Assembly (NCBI GenBank): GCA_016719645.1
Contig: JADJYS010000001.1
Coordinates: 186,001-250,000 of the forward strand
DNA length: 64,000 nt
Direction: 5' to 3'
Source: a bacterium
Lineage (GTDB): Bacteria > Krumholzibacteriota > Krumholzibacteriia > LZORAL124-64-63
The first letter of the stretch is position 1; each line of letters starts with the position of its first letter. Under the pieces are notes generated by a model. The model saw nothing but the letters and a program-made list of their open reading frames with translations, ran no database searches and was not told the DNA's origin. Made by a program: the position numbers and the translations under genes. This document shows positions 7,198 through 16,438 of this stretch, one piece after another.

Positions 7198-8739
7198 GTG
7201 GACGCCTCCCGCACATCCCCTCTGGTCTCGAAGGCGCTGCTGCTGGCCGCGGTCGCTCTGGCGACGACGGTCGTGACGTTTTCCTCCGCGCACGCGGGTC
7301 CCTTCCCGGCGGCCGACCCCGACGGCCCGGTCCTGCGCGTCCAGGTCGTCTACCCCGGCGACCGCGCGCCGGGGTCGATCGAGGCGCGCCGCCTCGCGGC
7401 GGGCATGGCCGAGCCCTTCGTCAGCTCGGCCGACGCGGCCCTGATCTTCCGCGCCGCACGCTACTGGGATCCCGACCGCCTGCAGCTGACCATGCGCGCC
7501 GGCGGCCGCAGCGCCGTGGCCACGGTGAACAGCCGCCACGTCCAGCGCGCCGGCGGCAGCCTCCTGCTCGCGCTGGCGCCCGTCCACGTCGACGGCGACG
7601 TGTGGCTCCCGCTGGAATTCCTGACCGCCGTGCTCGCGCCGGCCGCCGGCGACGACGTGGACTGGGACCCCGGCATGCAGGTGCTGACCGTGGGCGGCCG
7701 GCGCGCCGACCTGCTCACGCTGACGCTCGACGAGACGTCCGACGCCACGACCCTCGTGCTGGGCTGCGCCAAGGCCCTCGCCTGGCGGCTGGAACGCAGC
7801 GCGCCGGACACGCTGGCGCTCACGCTGGACGAGGCGAACGCGGCGCCGGCGCTGCTGGGGGCGGTGCCCGCCGAGGGCCTGGTCGCCGGCGGCGTGCTCG
7901 CGCAGTTGCCCGGTGGCGTGCGCGTCGCGGTGGCGCTCGGACCGCGGGCCGGCGGCTGGAACGTCGAGACCGCCGAGGATGGGCGCGAGATCCGCCTCGC
8001 CCTGCAGGCGCGCGAGGGTGGCGTCCCGGAGGAGCCCGCGCCGGCCGCCGCGCCGGACGGCCCCGCGGCGGTCCCGGCGGGGCGCGACGTGCGCGTCGTG
8101 GTGATCGACCCGGGCCACGGCGGGTCGGATCGCGGCGCGGTCGGGGACGGCGGGACGCCCGAGAAGGACCTCATGCTGGACCTGGCCGAAGAGCTCCGCC
8201 AGCAGCTGCGGCGCCTGGATTTCCAGGTCGTGCTGACCCGCGACGACGACCGCGATCTCGAACCCGAGCAGCGCGCCGAGGCCGCGAACCGCGCCGGCGG
8301 CGACGTCTTCGTCTCCCTGCACGCCGACGGCTGGTTCGGCGCCGGGGCGTCGGGCGTCACGACCTTCGCCGCGCCGCAGGACGACGAGCCGCTGCCGGAT
8401 CTCGCGGACGGTTTCACGCCCTGGCACCTCGCGCAGCGGCGGCACGCCATCGCGAGCGGCGAGCTGGCGGCGCTGGTCCAGCCGCGGCTGGTCGCCGTGT
8501 CCGGCTCGCCCGACCGCGGGATCGTGCGCCTCGACGCGCGCGTCCTGCAGGGCGTCGACATGCCCGCGGTGATGGTCGAAGTCGGCTTCCTGACCGATCC
8601 GGGCCAGGAGCGCAGCCTGCTCGACGGCGGCCGGCGGCGCGAGCTGGCCGCGGCGATCGCCGAGGCCGTGGCCGCCTTCCGCGGCGGCGGGCGGGACGGC
8701 AAACCCCGCGCGTCGTCGTCGCAGGAGGAACCCTGGTGA
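7198..8739 (+). CDS. N-acetylmuramoyl-L-alanine amidase (Amidase_3), secreted
   Basis: A 513-residue periplasmic peptidoglycan hydrolase. A signal peptide (~1-33, ending near SSAHA) leads to an N-terminal beta-rich region (~45-275) resembling a copper-amine-oxidase-N/AMIN-like wall-binding module. A Pro/Ala linker follows, then the Zn-dependent Amidase_3 domain (~297-500). Zinc and catalytic motifs are visible: DPGHGG (His307), Glu322 in PEKD, SLHAD (His375) and the late MVEVGFLTD block with the catalytic Glu. The start is GTG 7198, 3 bases after smpB. Its stop overlaps the next gene as GTGA. The C-terminal tail is basic and Ser-rich. Role: cleaving peptide stems from glycan strands during division or turnover. 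Confidence 0.93.
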   Translation: MDASRTSPLVSKALLLAAVALATTVVTFSSAHAGPFPAADPDGPVLRVQVVYPGDRAPGSIEARRLAAGMAEPFVSSADAALIFRAARYWDPDRLQLTMRAGGRSAVATVNSRHVQRAGGSLLLALAPVHVDGDVWLPLEFLTAVLAPAAGDDVDWDPGMQVLTVGGRRADLLTLTLDETSDATTLVLGCAKALAWRLERSAPDTLALTLDEANAAPALLGAVPAEGLVAGGVLAQLPGGVRVAVALGPRAGGWNVETAEDGREIRLALQAREGGVPEEPAPAAAPDGPAAVPAGRDVRVVVIDPGHGGSDRGAVGDGGTPEKDLMLDLAEELRQQLRRLDFQVVLTRDDDRDLEPEQRAEAANRAGGDVFVSLHADGWFGAGASGVTTFAAPQDDEPLPDLADGFTPWHLAQRRHAIASGELAALVQPRLVAVSGSPDRGIVRLDARVLQGVDMPAVMVEVGFLTDPGQERSLLDGGRRRELAAAIAEAVAAFRGGGRDGKPRASSSQEEPW

Positions 8740-9341
8740 GCCCGCGCACGCATCGCCGACTGCCGCTTGAGGGCGGCCGCCGCCTGTGGGGGGGGCTGGC
8801 CCTGCTCGTCTTCGTCGCGGCGGTGACGGGCGGCGTCTCGGCCCTCTGGCTGAGCCGAGGCCCCGGGCACGAACCGGTGGCCGCGCCGCCGGAGTCGGCG
8901 CCCGAACGGGTCATCGCCGGCTCACGCGGCGTGGTGCTCTACTTCCCGGACGACGACGGGATCGGCATGGTCACCGAGGAGATGCTGCTGCCCAGCCGCG
9001 ACCAGCTCGACGAGGACGTGCTGTCGGTGATGACCGCCCTGCAGCGCGGCCCCCGCGCCGCGCGCAACGCCGCGTCCCTGCCCGCGGGCGCCCGCCCGCT
9101 GGGCGTGTTCCTGGACCGCGACGCCGGCCACGCGGTCGTGGACTGGAGCCGCGAGCTCATCACCGGCCAGCCGGGCGGCAGCGCCGCCGAACTGGCGACC
9201 CTGACCTCGATCCTGCGGACGCTGTCCTGGAACTTCCCCGAACTCGCCACCTGCACGCTGCTGGTCGAGGGGGCCCCGGTCTCGACCCTGGCCGGCCACC
9301 TCGACGCCGACCGGCCCTTCGTCCTGAAGCGCTGGCGCTGA
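8736..9341 (+). CDS. GerMN-domain protein, membrane anchored
   Basis: A 201-residue protein starting at GTG 8736, which overlaps the amidase stop as GTGA and is preceded by GGAGGAA. After a basic N-terminus there is one TM segment (~15-36), then a GerMN/sporulation-type domain. Typical features are VVLYFPDDDGIGMVTEEM, a central LDRDAGHAVVDWS strand, and the helix-strand end LATLTSILRTLSWNFPEL. GerMN domains occur in envelope proteins of spore formers and many non-spore-formers, often next to amidases and murI as here. The context suggests a cell-envelope role, probably in the periplasm. Confidence 0.85.
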   Translation: MSPRTHRRLPLEGGRRLWGGLALLVFVAAVTGGVSALWLSRGPGHEPVAAPPESAPERVIAGSRGVVLYFPDDDGIGMVTEEMLLPSRDQLDEDVLSVMTALQRGPRAARNAASLPAGARPLGVFLDRDAGHAVVDWSRELITGQPGGSAAELATLTSILRTLSWNFPELATCTLLVEGAPVSTLAGHLDADRPFVLKRWR

Positions 9342-9355
9342 CCCGAAAGGACCAC

Positions 9356-10201
9356 GTGGGACCCATCGGCGTCTTCGATTCGGGCATGGGCGGCCTGACC
9401 GTCCTGCGGGAGCTGCGCCGGCGCCTGCCGGCCGAGGACCTGCTGTACTTCGGCGACACCGCGCGGGTGCCCTACGGCACCAAGGGCGAGCGCACGGTGC
9501 GCGCCTTCGCGCGCCAGGACGCCTCGTTCCTGGTCAGCCGCGGGGCCAAGCTCGTGGTCGTGGCCTGCAACACCGCCTCGGCGTTCGCCATCGACGACCT
9601 GCAGCGCGAGCTGCCGGTGCCCGTGCTCGGGGTCATCGACCCCGGCGTGCAGACCGCCCTGCAGCGCACGCGCGGCGGCCGCATCGGCGTGATCGCCACG
9701 CGCGGCACCGTGGAGAGCGGGCGCTACCAGCAGCAGCTGTCGGCGGCCGTCGGGCCGGAGCGGGTGCTGGCCCGCGCCTGCCCGCTGTTCGTGCCCCTGG
9801 CCGAGGAGGGGATGGTCGACCATCCGATCACGCGCCTGGTGGCGTGGGAGTACCTGGCCCCGCTGCGCGACGCCGGCGTCGACACGCTGATCCTCGGCTG
9901 CACGCACTACCCGCTGCTGAAGCGGATCATCGGCGAGTTCATGGGCCCCGAGACCGTGCTGGTCGACTCGGCCGAGGCGCTGGCCGACGCGGCGACGCTG
10001 ACGCTGGCCGGGGCCGGCCTGCAGCGGGACCCCGGCGGCCGGCCCGGCGGGATGGAATTCTACCTCAGCGACATCCCCTGGATGTTCCAGGAAGCGGGGG
10101 CCCGCTTCCTCGGGCACCCCATCGACTCGGTCCAGACGGTGAACGTGAACGAAGCCGACTGGGACGGGCACCTCGATCTCCCCGGAAAGGAAGCCCCGTG
10201 A
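9356..10201 (+). CDS. murI: Glutamate racemase
   Basis: A 281-residue cofactor-independent racemase converting L- to D-glutamate for peptidoglycan. Motifs: IGVFDSGMGGLTVL at the N-terminus, YFGDTARVPYG, the first catalytic Cys in VVACNTASA, and the second in LILGCTHYPLL. The GTG at 9356 follows GAAAGGA. Its stop codon overlaps the rph start as GTGA. Placement right after the amidase and GerMN genes gives a cell-wall cluster. Confidence 0.96.
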   Translation: MGPIGVFDSGMGGLTVLRELRRRLPAEDLLYFGDTARVPYGTKGERTVRAFARQDASFLVSRGAKLVVVACNTASAFAIDDLQRELPVPVLGVIDPGVQTALQRTRGGRIGVIATRGTVESGRYQQQLSAAVGPERVLARACPLFVPLAEEGMVDHPITRLVAWEYLAPLRDAGVDTLILGCTHYPLLKRIIGEFMGPETVLVDSAEALADAATLTLAGAGLQRDPGGRPGGMEFYLSDIPWMFQEAGARFLGHPIDSVQTVNVNEADWDGHLDLPGKEAP

Positions 10202-10911
10202 CCGCACGCGCCAACGACCGCAAGCCGATCCAGCTGCGCCCCGTCCAGATGACCCGCGACTACCTGCCGCACGCGGAGGGGTCGGTGCTGATCGAGATGG
10301 GCAACACGCGCGTGATCTGCACCGCGTCGCTCAGCCACGGCGTGCCGGGCTGGCTGCGGGGATCGGGCCAGGGCTGGGTCACCGCCGAGTACGGCATGCT
10401 GCCGCGCGCCACCTCGGAGCGCACCCGCCGCGAGGCCACCAACGCCGCGGGCCAGGGCGGCCGCACCATGGAGATCCAGCGGCTGATCGGCCGCAGCCTG
10501 CGCTCGGTCACCGACCTGAAGGCCATGGGCGAGATCACCGTCACGATCGACTGCGACGTCATCCAGGCCGACGGCGGCACGCGCTGCGCGTCGGTCAACG
10601 GCGCCTCGGTGGCCCTCCACGACGCGCTGAAGCGCCTGAACCTGCGCCGCCACCCGATGAGCGGCCTGGTCGGCGCCGTCAGCCTGGGCCTGCTCGACGG
10701 CGAGGTCCTGGTCGACCTGGACTACGCGGAGGATTCCCGCGCCTCGACCGACATGAACATCATCATGGCCGAGGGCGGCGGGCTCATCGAGGTGCAGGGC
10801 ACGGCCGAGGGGCGCCCCTTCGCCCGCGCGGACCTCGACCGCATGCTGGACCTGGCCGCCGGCGGCATCGCGCGGCTGATCGAGCTGCAGCGCAAGGTCC
10901 TGGAGGCCTGA
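10198..10911 (+). CDS. rph: Ribonuclease PH
   Basis: A 237-residue phosphorolytic 3'-5' exoribonuclease that trims tRNA 3' ends. Motifs: RPVQMTRDYLPHAEGSVLIE, the phosphate-binding region TSERTRREATNAAGQGGRTM, QRLIGRSLRSV, the DCDVIQADGGTRCASVNGA block and DLDYAEDSRASTDMN. Start is GTG 10198, overlapping the murI stop by 4 bases and preceded by GGAAAGGAAG. The murI-rph-rdgB order is frequently conserved in bacteria and supports all three calls. Confidence 0.97.
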   Translation: MTARANDRKPIQLRPVQMTRDYLPHAEGSVLIEMGNTRVICTASLSHGVPGWLRGSGQGWVTAEYGMLPRATSERTRREATNAAGQGGRTMEIQRLIGRSLRSVTDLKAMGEITVTIDCDVIQADGGTRCASVNGASVALHDALKRLNLRRHPMSGLVGAVSLGLLDGEVLVDLDYAEDSRASTDMNIIMAEGGGLIEVQGTAEGRPFARADLDRMLDLAAGGIARLIELQRKVLEA

Positions 10912-10915
10912 GCCG

Positions 10916-11917
10916 ATGAGCGACGCACGGCGCATCCTGGTGCTCGCGAGCCGCAACCCCGACAAGGTGCGCGAGATGCGCGAGCTGTGCGGGGACGGCC
11001 CCTGGGACGTCCGCTCGGCGGCCGACTACCCGGGCCTGCCGGAGGTCGTCGAGGACGGCACGACGATCCTCGGCAACGCCACGCGCAAGGCCGTCGTCGC
11101 CGCCGCCTTCACCGGCGAGATCGCCGTGGCCGACGACACGAGCCTCTGCGTGCGCGCGCTGAACGACCTGCCCGACGTCTTCGCCGCGCGCTTCGCCGGG
11201 CCCGGCGCGACCTACGCCGACAACTGCCGGCTGCTGTCCGAACTGATGCGCGCGGTGCCCGACGGGTTCCGGCACGCCGTGTTCCAGACGGCGGCCGTGT
11301 GGGTGGATCCCCGGCCGGGCGCCGCGGACCCCGCGGGCGCGCAGACCGCCGCGGACGTGCGCTGGATGCACGACCCGTTCCGCCGGGCCGTCCACCTGCG
11401 GGACCCCCGCGACGCCGACGCCTACTGGAACGGCCTGTCCGACCGCGGCGCGGTGTGGGCGGCCTACCGCGCCGTGATGGGCGCCCCGGGCGTGATCCCC
11501 GGCGCGGACCAGGAGCGGCTGGCCGCCAAGCTCGAGGAGCTCTGCGCCGGCGCCGGCGACGTCCCCGCCGGCGCGATGCGCCTGCCCGACCTGCGCATCT
11601 GGACGGCGACCGGTCCCGACGACCCGGCCGCGCCGACCCGGGTCAGTCCCGACGGCCTGCCGGCGGACGCCCCCGGCCGCGCCGCGTGCGCGCCGGTCTG
11701 GCTGGAACTGTCGTCGCACGGCCGCCTGCACGGTGCGATCGCGACCTCGCCGTCGGGCCGGGCCGGTTTCGGCTACGACCCGGTGTTCCGCCCCGACGGG
11801 CTGGACCGCTCCCTCGCCGAGATGGAGCCGCGGGAGAAGAACGCGATCAGCCACCGCGGCCGCGCGCTGCGCAAGCTGCTCGACGCCGCGCGGAGGGTCT
11901 ACGGGCCGCCGGCGTGA
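10916..11917 (+). CDS. rdgB: RdgB/HAM1-type dITP/XTP pyrophosphatase with a large internal insertion
   Basis: A 333-residue house-cleaning NTPase that removes non-canonical purine nucleotides; the usual length is about 200. The N-terminal half carries LVLASRNPDKVREM, NATRKA and the metal/catalytic VADDTSL (72-78). The C-terminal part carries GFGYDPVFRPDG, the MEPREKNAISHRGRAL helix and the family ending. Between them, residues ~130-255 are an insertion of roughly 125 residues, rich in Asp, Pro, Ala and Trp, absent from typical members. The reading frame stays open and codon use does not change, so it looks like a real domain insertion. It follows rph by 4 bases. Confidence 0.9.
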   Translation: MSDARRILVLASRNPDKVREMRELCGDGPWDVRSAADYPGLPEVVEDGTTILGNATRKAVVAAAFTGEIAVADDTSLCVRALNDLPDVFAARFAGPGATYADNCRLLSELMRAVPDGFRHAVFQTAAVWVDPRPGAADPAGAQTAADVRWMHDPFRRAVHLRDPRDADAYWNGLSDRGAVWAAYRAVMGAPGVIPGADQERLAAKLEELCAGAGDVPAGAMRLPDLRIWTATGPDDPAAPTRVSPDGLPADAPGRAACAPVWLELSSHGRLHGAIATSPSGRAGFGYDPVFRPDGLDRSLAEMEPREKNAISHRGRALRKLLDAARRVYGPPA

Positions 11918-12095
11918 ACGCGGATTGACGGCCCCGCGAGGCGCCGGGCCGCCGGTTCGCGGCGCAAGCCCCTGCCGGGGGGGCGGTTGGGATCGGGAGC
12001 GTCCCGCGGGGGACGGGGAGCGAGGCTTGCTGAGCGTCCGGTCGGAAGCGCCGGCCGGGAAGGCGGATCCGGACGCGATCGCGGGGTGGGAAGGT

Positions 12096-12172
12096 CGGGG
12101 CGTGGCGCAGCCCGGTAGCGCATCTGCTTTGGGAGCAGAGGGTCGCCGGTTCGAATCCGGCCGCCCCGACCA
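12096..12172 (+). tRNA. tRNA-Pro (anticodon TGG)
   Basis: 77 nt. The acceptor CGGGGCG pairs perfectly with CGCCCCG, the anticodon loop is TTTGGGA with TGG, and the T-loop is TTCGAAT. The discriminator is A and CCA is encoded. First of a three-tRNA cluster. Confidence 0.96.
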
Positions 12173-12261
12173 CCAACTCCGGTGCCGAGTCTTGACACTC
12201 CAGGACGCTTGGACCATTATGTCCGTCCGTGCCTCGACGAGAGCGCGGGCGCACGATACTG

Positions 12262-12338
12262 GCGCCTGTAGCTCAGTTGGATAGAGCACCGGACTTCTAA
12301 TCCGGCGGTCGCAGGTTCGAATCCTGCCAGGCGCGCCA
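12262..12338 (+). tRNA. tRNA-Arg (anticodon TCT)
   Basis: 77 nt. The acceptor GCGCCTG pairs with CAGGCGC, D-arm GCTCAGTTGGATAGAGC, anticodon TCT, T-loop TTCGAAT, discriminator G, CCA encoded. Confidence 0.96.
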
Positions 12339-12356
12339 GCTCTGCGGATCTCGGGT

Positions 12357-12433
12357 GGTGGATGTAGCTCAATTGGCGGAGCCCCTGGTTGTGGTCCAGG
12401 TGGTCGTGGGTTCGAATCCCATCATCCACCCCA
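12357..12433 (+). tRNA. tRNA-His (anticodon GTG)
   Basis: 77 nt including the extra G at -1 (12357), which pairs with the discriminator C (12430) as required for histidyl-tRNA. The acceptor GTGGATG pairs with CATCCAC, the anticodon is GTG, and CCA is encoded. Confidence 0.96.
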
Positions 12434-12581
12434 CCCCCTTTCCCCAGCGCGACGCGCGGTCCGCAGACCCGCAGCAGGCGGCCCCGGACGGGGCCGTTCG
12501 CGTTGGCGGGGGAGGGTCCGCCCCCGGACCGGGATCGGGTTGAAGACTGCGGCCAAGGGCCGCGCCGACAGGAGGGAACGC

Positions 12582-13064
12582 ATGGCCAGTGTGAACAAGG
12601 CGATCATCGTCGGGAACCTCGGCCGGGATCCGGAGATCCGCTACACGCAGAACAACACCCCGGTCGCGACCTTCAGCATCGCGACGACCGACCAGTGGAG
12701 CGACCGCAACGGCGAGAAGCAGGAGCGCACCGAGTGGCACCGCATCGTCGCCTGGGGCCGCCTCGCCGAGATCTGCTCGCAGTACCTGCAGAAGGGCAAG
12801 CAGGTCTACGTCGAGGGCCGGCTGCAGACCCGCGAGTGGGAGGACAAGGACGGCAACAAGCGCTACACGACCGAGATCGTGGCGCAGACGATGCAGATGC
12901 TCGGCCGTCCCGGCGACGGCCCGGCCCGCGATCCCGACGCCGCGCCGCGCCCGCCGCGCCCGGCGCAGGGCGGCGGCGGCGGCGCCCCCGCCCGCGGCGG
13001 CCAGGGCGATCCCTTCGACAGCGGCCCGGTGCCGGGCGTCGAGGACGAGGACCTGCCGTTCTAG
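12582..13064 (+). CDS. ssb: Single-stranded DNA-binding protein
   Basis: A 160-residue SSB. The N-terminal OB fold (1-~108) includes NKAIIVGNLGRDPEIRY, TEWHRIVAWGRLAEI and the YVEGRLQTREWEDKDG strand. A Gly/Pro/Arg-rich flexible linker follows, ending in the acidic tip EDEDLPF, the conserved peptide that recruits replication and repair partners. ATG 12582 is preceded by AGGAGGG. It lies just after the tRNA cluster and is followed by a hairpin terminator. Confidence 0.97.
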   Translation: MASVNKAIIVGNLGRDPEIRYTQNNTPVATFSIATTDQWSDRNGEKQERTEWHRIVAWGRLAEICSQYLQKGKQVYVEGRLQTREWEDKDGNKRYTTEIVAQTMQMLGRPGDGPARDPDAAPRPPRPAQGGGGGAPARGGQGDPFDSGPVPGVEDEDLPF

Positions 13065-13100
13065 GACCGGTGGACCGGACCGCGATCGCAGACACAGGAC

Positions 13101-13126
13101 GGGGCGCCCGAGGGGGCGCCCTTTCC
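13101..13126 (+). terminator. Terminator after ssb
   Basis: A GGGGCGCCC / GGGCGCCC hairpin with a short GAG loop followed by CTTTCC, 36 bases past the ssb stop. The T-tract is weak. Confidence 0.6.
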
Positions 13127-13226
13127 GTTGCGCGGGACCACCGCGCCGCAACTGCGCCGTGCCGCCGGGACCGCCATGCCCTATCATGAACGGGGGCCCG
13201 CCGGGCCCGAACCCGCGGAGGCGACC

Positions 13227-15488
13227 ATGCGCATGACGATCCCGCGCGTGCTGCTGCTGGGCCTGCTCGGCCTGGCGCGGCCCGCGTCCGCCGAGTGCCT
13301 CGACTACGACGCCCGGTTGCACTGGGCCGGGCGCGCCCTGGTCGGCGGCGCGATCGAGGACGTCGCCACCGACGCGCAGCACGCCTACGTCGCGGTGACC
13401 GAGGTCGGCCTGAAGGTGCTGGACCTGGACGACCCCGACTTCCCGTCCTACCTCGCCACCCTCGAGCGCGCCGGCGGCGGCTGGCGCGTCGTCGCGAACT
13501 GGCCGCGCGTGTACCTGCTGTCCACGACGGGCGCGCCGCGCCTGGACGTGATCGACGTGACGGTGCCGACCGCCCCGGTGCTGGCCGGCAGCCGCGCCGT
13601 CGACGCGGGCGCGCGCGATCTGGCCGTGGCCGACCATCGCGCCTACGTGGTGCGCGCCGCGGGCGGCGCGGGCGAGCTGGTGGTCATCGACGCCACCAAC
13701 CCCGCGAACATGGCGGTCGTCGCGCGCCGCCCCCTGCCGTCGGGCGTGCGCGCCGTCGCGGTCGATGCCGGCCGTCTGCTGGCGGTCGGCGGCGTCCCGG
13801 CGGCGACGCTGATGGACCTGCAGGACCCCGACGCGCCGCTGTCGACCGGCACCTGGAGCGATGACCTCGCGCCGGTCGCGGTCGACGTGGCCGGGACCCT
13901 GGCCGTGGTGGCCGGGCCCGGCGGCGCGGCGGTCCTGGACCTCGCCGAGGCCGGCGCTCCGGTCGCGCGCGGCCGTCTCGACGATCCCGCCGGCTGGTCC
14001 GCCGTCGCCGGCGACGGCGCGGGCGGCGTCTGGCTGGCGCGTCCCGACGCGCAGGAGACGGACGGGGAGACCCGGCGCGTGGATCTGAGCGATCCCGCGG
14101 CCCCCCGGACGACCGGCAGCCTGTCGACGGGCGCCCTGGCGGCCGCCGCGGCCGGCGGCCGGGCCTGGCTGGCGCGCGGCGAGGTGGGGCTGGACGCCGT
14201 GGCGGCCGGCGACGGCGCGGCGACGGCGTGCGGGTTCTGCCCGACCCCCGACCCCGCCGCGACGCCCGTCGCCATCGCCGCCCGCGGCGCGACCGCCGCC
14301 TTCGTCCTCGATGCGACCGCGGACGGCAACCCCGGCGGCCTGCTGCACACCCTGGACCTGTCCGATCCCGCGCTGCCGCGCGACCGCGGCGGGTTCGCGG
14401 TCGCGGGCGCCCCCGCCGACGTCGCGATCGCGGACGGCGTGGCGGGCTTCGTCTGGTACCACGCGCGCACCAACCGCGGCGCCGTGGTCCTGGCGGACCT
14501 GTCGGGCGACGGCCCGCCGTCGCCGCTCGGTTCGGTGACCGTCTACGGCGCGCCGACGCGCCTGGTCCTGGCGCCGCCGTGGCTCTACTGCAGCGTGCGC
14601 GGCACCGGGGCCGGCATCGGCCACCACCTGCTGGTGATCGACATCGCCGACCCGGCCGCGCCGCGGCTGGCCCTGGTGTGGTCGATGTCCTACGCCGCCG
14701 AGGCCATGGCCCTGGAAGGCGACCGGCTGTGGCTGGCCGGCCTGGACGGGGTGCTGCCCTACCTGCAGCAGCTCGACGTCTCCCAGCCCGACGACCCGTT
14801 CTCGGCGGCGTTCACGCCGCTGTCGCGCGCCTACGCCGACCTGCGCGTGCGCGGCGACCTGCTCTACGGCCTGGAAGCGGGCGGCACGCTGGACCTGATC
14901 GACATGTCGGCCGGCTTCGTCTGGTTCCGCGACGTGCTGGACCTGCCGTCGCTGCCCGTCGCCCTGGCGGTGCGGGGCACCCGGGTGCTGGTCGCCGGCG
15001 GCGACCTGACGCTGGTCGACGCCGCGGACCCCGACGCCCTGCGCGCGCGCGGCAGCGTGCGGCTGTCCGGCGCCGCGGACGCCGCGGCCGGCGCGACGTG
15101 CCTGGTCGTGCTCGACGCCGCCGGCGTCACGACCCTGCCGCTGCCCTGCGACGCGACCGTGCCGATCGAGCCGCCGGACGGTCCGCCGCCCGCCGCCGAG
15201 CCGCCGCCCGCGGCGCTGCGCCTGCTGGGCGCGTCCCCGAACCCCTTCAACCCCGCCACCACGGTCCGCTTCGCGCTGCCGCGACCGGCGCTGGCGGCGG
15301 TCGAGGTCTTCGCCCTGGACGGACGGCTCGTGCGCACGCTGCGGCGCGGGCCGATGCCCGCGGGCGAGCACGCCGCCGACTGGGACGGCCGCGACGAGGC
15401 CGGCCGCCCGCAGCCCTCGGGCGCCTACGTGGTGCGCATCACGGCCGACGGGCGCAGCGATGCCCGCAAGGTGCAGCTGGTGCGGTAG
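13227..15488 (+). CDS. Secreted LVIVD-repeat propeller protein with FlgD-like C-terminal domain
   Basis: A 753-residue exported protein. The signal peptide is MRMTIPRVLLLGLLGLARPASA, with cleavage likely before EC. Residues ~30-640 form many ~40-45-residue LVIVD-type units (for example VLDLDDPDFPSYLATL and LVVIDATNPANMAVVARR), expected to fold as beta-propellers. After a Pro-rich linker comes an ~85-residue FlgD/Ig-like domain starting with SPNPFNPATTVRFALP and ending with KVQLVR. In FCB bacteria such domains are secretion or surface-attachment signals. ATG 13227 follows GCGGAGG. No enzymatic motif is visible. It is similar in design to the gene at 43249-45634. Confidence 0.85.
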   Translation: MRMTIPRVLLLGLLGLARPASAECLDYDARLHWAGRALVGGAIEDVATDAQHAYVAVTEVGLKVLDLDDPDFPSYLATLERAGGGWRVVANWPRVYLLSTTGAPRLDVIDVTVPTAPVLAGSRAVDAGARDLAVADHRAYVVRAAGGAGELVVIDATNPANMAVVARRPLPSGVRAVAVDAGRLLAVGGVPAATLMDLQDPDAPLSTGTWSDDLAPVAVDVAGTLAVVAGPGGAAVLDLAEAGAPVARGRLDDPAGWSAVAGDGAGGVWLARPDAQETDGETRRVDLSDPAAPRTTGSLSTGALAAAAAGGRAWLARGEVGLDAVAAGDGAATACGFCPTPDPAATPVAIAARGATAAFVLDATADGNPGGLLHTLDLSDPALPRDRGGFAVAGAPADVAIADGVAGFVWYHARTNRGAVVLADLSGDGPPSPLGSVTVYGAPTRLVLAPPWLYCSVRGTGAGIGHHLLVIDIADPAAPRLALVWSMSYAAEAMALEGDRLWLAGLDGVLPYLQQLDVSQPDDPFSAAFTPLSRAYADLRVRGDLLYGLEAGGTLDLIDMSAGFVWFRDVLDLPSLPVALAVRGTRVLVAGGDLTLVDAADPDALRARGSVRLSGAADAAAGATCLVVLDAAGVTTLPLPCDATVPIEPPDGPPPAAEPPPAALRLLGASPNPFNPATTVRFALPRPALAAVEVFALDGRLVRTLRRGPMPAGEHAADWDGRDEAGRPQPSGAYVVRITADGRSDARKVQLVR

Positions 15489-15573
15489 GAGACGGTGCGG
15501 CGCCCGGTCGCGGACCCGCGAATCCCGGGACGTCCCGGGGCGGGCGGCACCATCGTGCAAATTCCCGAGCCGT

Positions 15574-16221
15574 TCAGGCTCTCGTCTCGCAGTGGGGGAA
15601 CAGGGGACAGGCGTCGCAGCGCGGCGCGCGCGCCCGGCAGGTCAGGCGCCCGTGCTCGATCAGCAGGTGCGCGACCGCGACCCAGTCGGCGCGCGGCACG
15701 CAGTCGTTCAGGTCGCGCTCGATCTTGACGGCTTCCTTGGGCCCGTGCGCGGTGAGCCCCAGCTTGCCGGCGATGCGCCCGACGTGGGTGTCCACGACCA
15801 CGCCCTCGGGTTTGCCGAAGGCCACCCCGAGCACGACGTTGGCCGTCTTGCGGCCCACCCCGGCCAGGGCCGACAGCTCCTCCATCGTCTGCGGCAGCTT
15901 CCCGCCGTGCTTCTCCACGAGGTCCCGGCAGCAGCTGCGGATCGACTTGGCCTTCTGCCGGTAGAAGCCGGTGGAGTGGATGGCTTCCTCGATCTCCTCC
16001 TGGGAGGCCTCGGCGAAGTCGCGGGGCGTGGGGTAGGCCGCGAACAGCCCCGGCGTGACCTGGTTGACCCGGGCGTCGGTGCACTGGGCGCTCAGGATGG
16101 TGGCGATCAGCAGCTGGAAGGGCTCGCGGTGGTCGAGGGAGCAGGCGGCCTCGGGGAACTCCTTCTTCAGGACTGCGAGCACCTTCTTCGCGCGGGCTTT
16201 GCGGGCGGCCAGGTCCAGCAT
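15574..16221 (-). CDS. nth: Endonuclease III (DNA glycosylase/AP lyase)
   Basis: A 215-residue base-excision-repair enzyme for oxidised pyrimidines. Visible: LLIATILSAQCTDARVN, the helix-hairpin-helix LAGVGRKTANVVLG with the catalytic Lys, VVDTHVGRI with the catalytic Asp, and the C-terminal [4Fe-4S] ligands spaced C-x6-C-x2-C-x5-C (CRARAPRCDACPLFPHC). It converges on the upstream LVIVD gene. The ribosome site before the ATG is weak. Confidence 0.97.
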   Translation of the reverse strand: MLDLAARKARAKKVLAVLKKEFPEAACSLDHREPFQLLIATILSAQCTDARVNQVTPGLFAAYPTPRDFAEASQEEIEEAIHSTGFYRQKAKSIRSCCRDLVEKHGGKLPQTMEELSALAGVGRKTANVVLGVAFGKPEGVVVDTHVGRIAGKLGLTAHGPKEAVKIERDLNDCVPRADWVAVAHLLIEHGRLTCRARAPRCDACPLFPHCETRA

Positions 16222-16354
16222 CGGGGGCTCGCTTTCGGGGGGCGGGGGAAGCTTGACACTCCCGTTGCGGGGTGCTAGTTTGCGGGTCCGGTGGGGGAGG
16301 ATAGCATCCCCGGTCCGGTCGCGCCATCGCGCGGAACGAAACGGCTCCTAGGGT

Positions 16355-16430
16355 GCGCCGCTAGCTCAACTGGTAGAGCAACTGACTCTTAATCAGTAGG
16401 TTCGGGGTTCAAGTCCCTGGCGGCGTACCA
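16355..16430 (+). tRNA. tRNA-Lys (anticodon CTT)
   Basis: 76 nt. The acceptor GCGCCGC pairs with GCGGCGT (one G-U at the end), the anticodon stem ACTGA/TCAGT encloses CTCTTAA with anticodon CTT, the T-loop is TTCAAGT, and CCA is encoded. Confidence 0.96.
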
Positions 16431-16438
16431 ACATATAC

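Noticed and set aside
6807..8735. Long plus-strand open frame running into the GerMN gene
   Set aside because: The part before 8736 is out of frame with smpB and the amidase and is Arg/Ala-rich nonsense; only the GTG 8736 start has a ribosome site.
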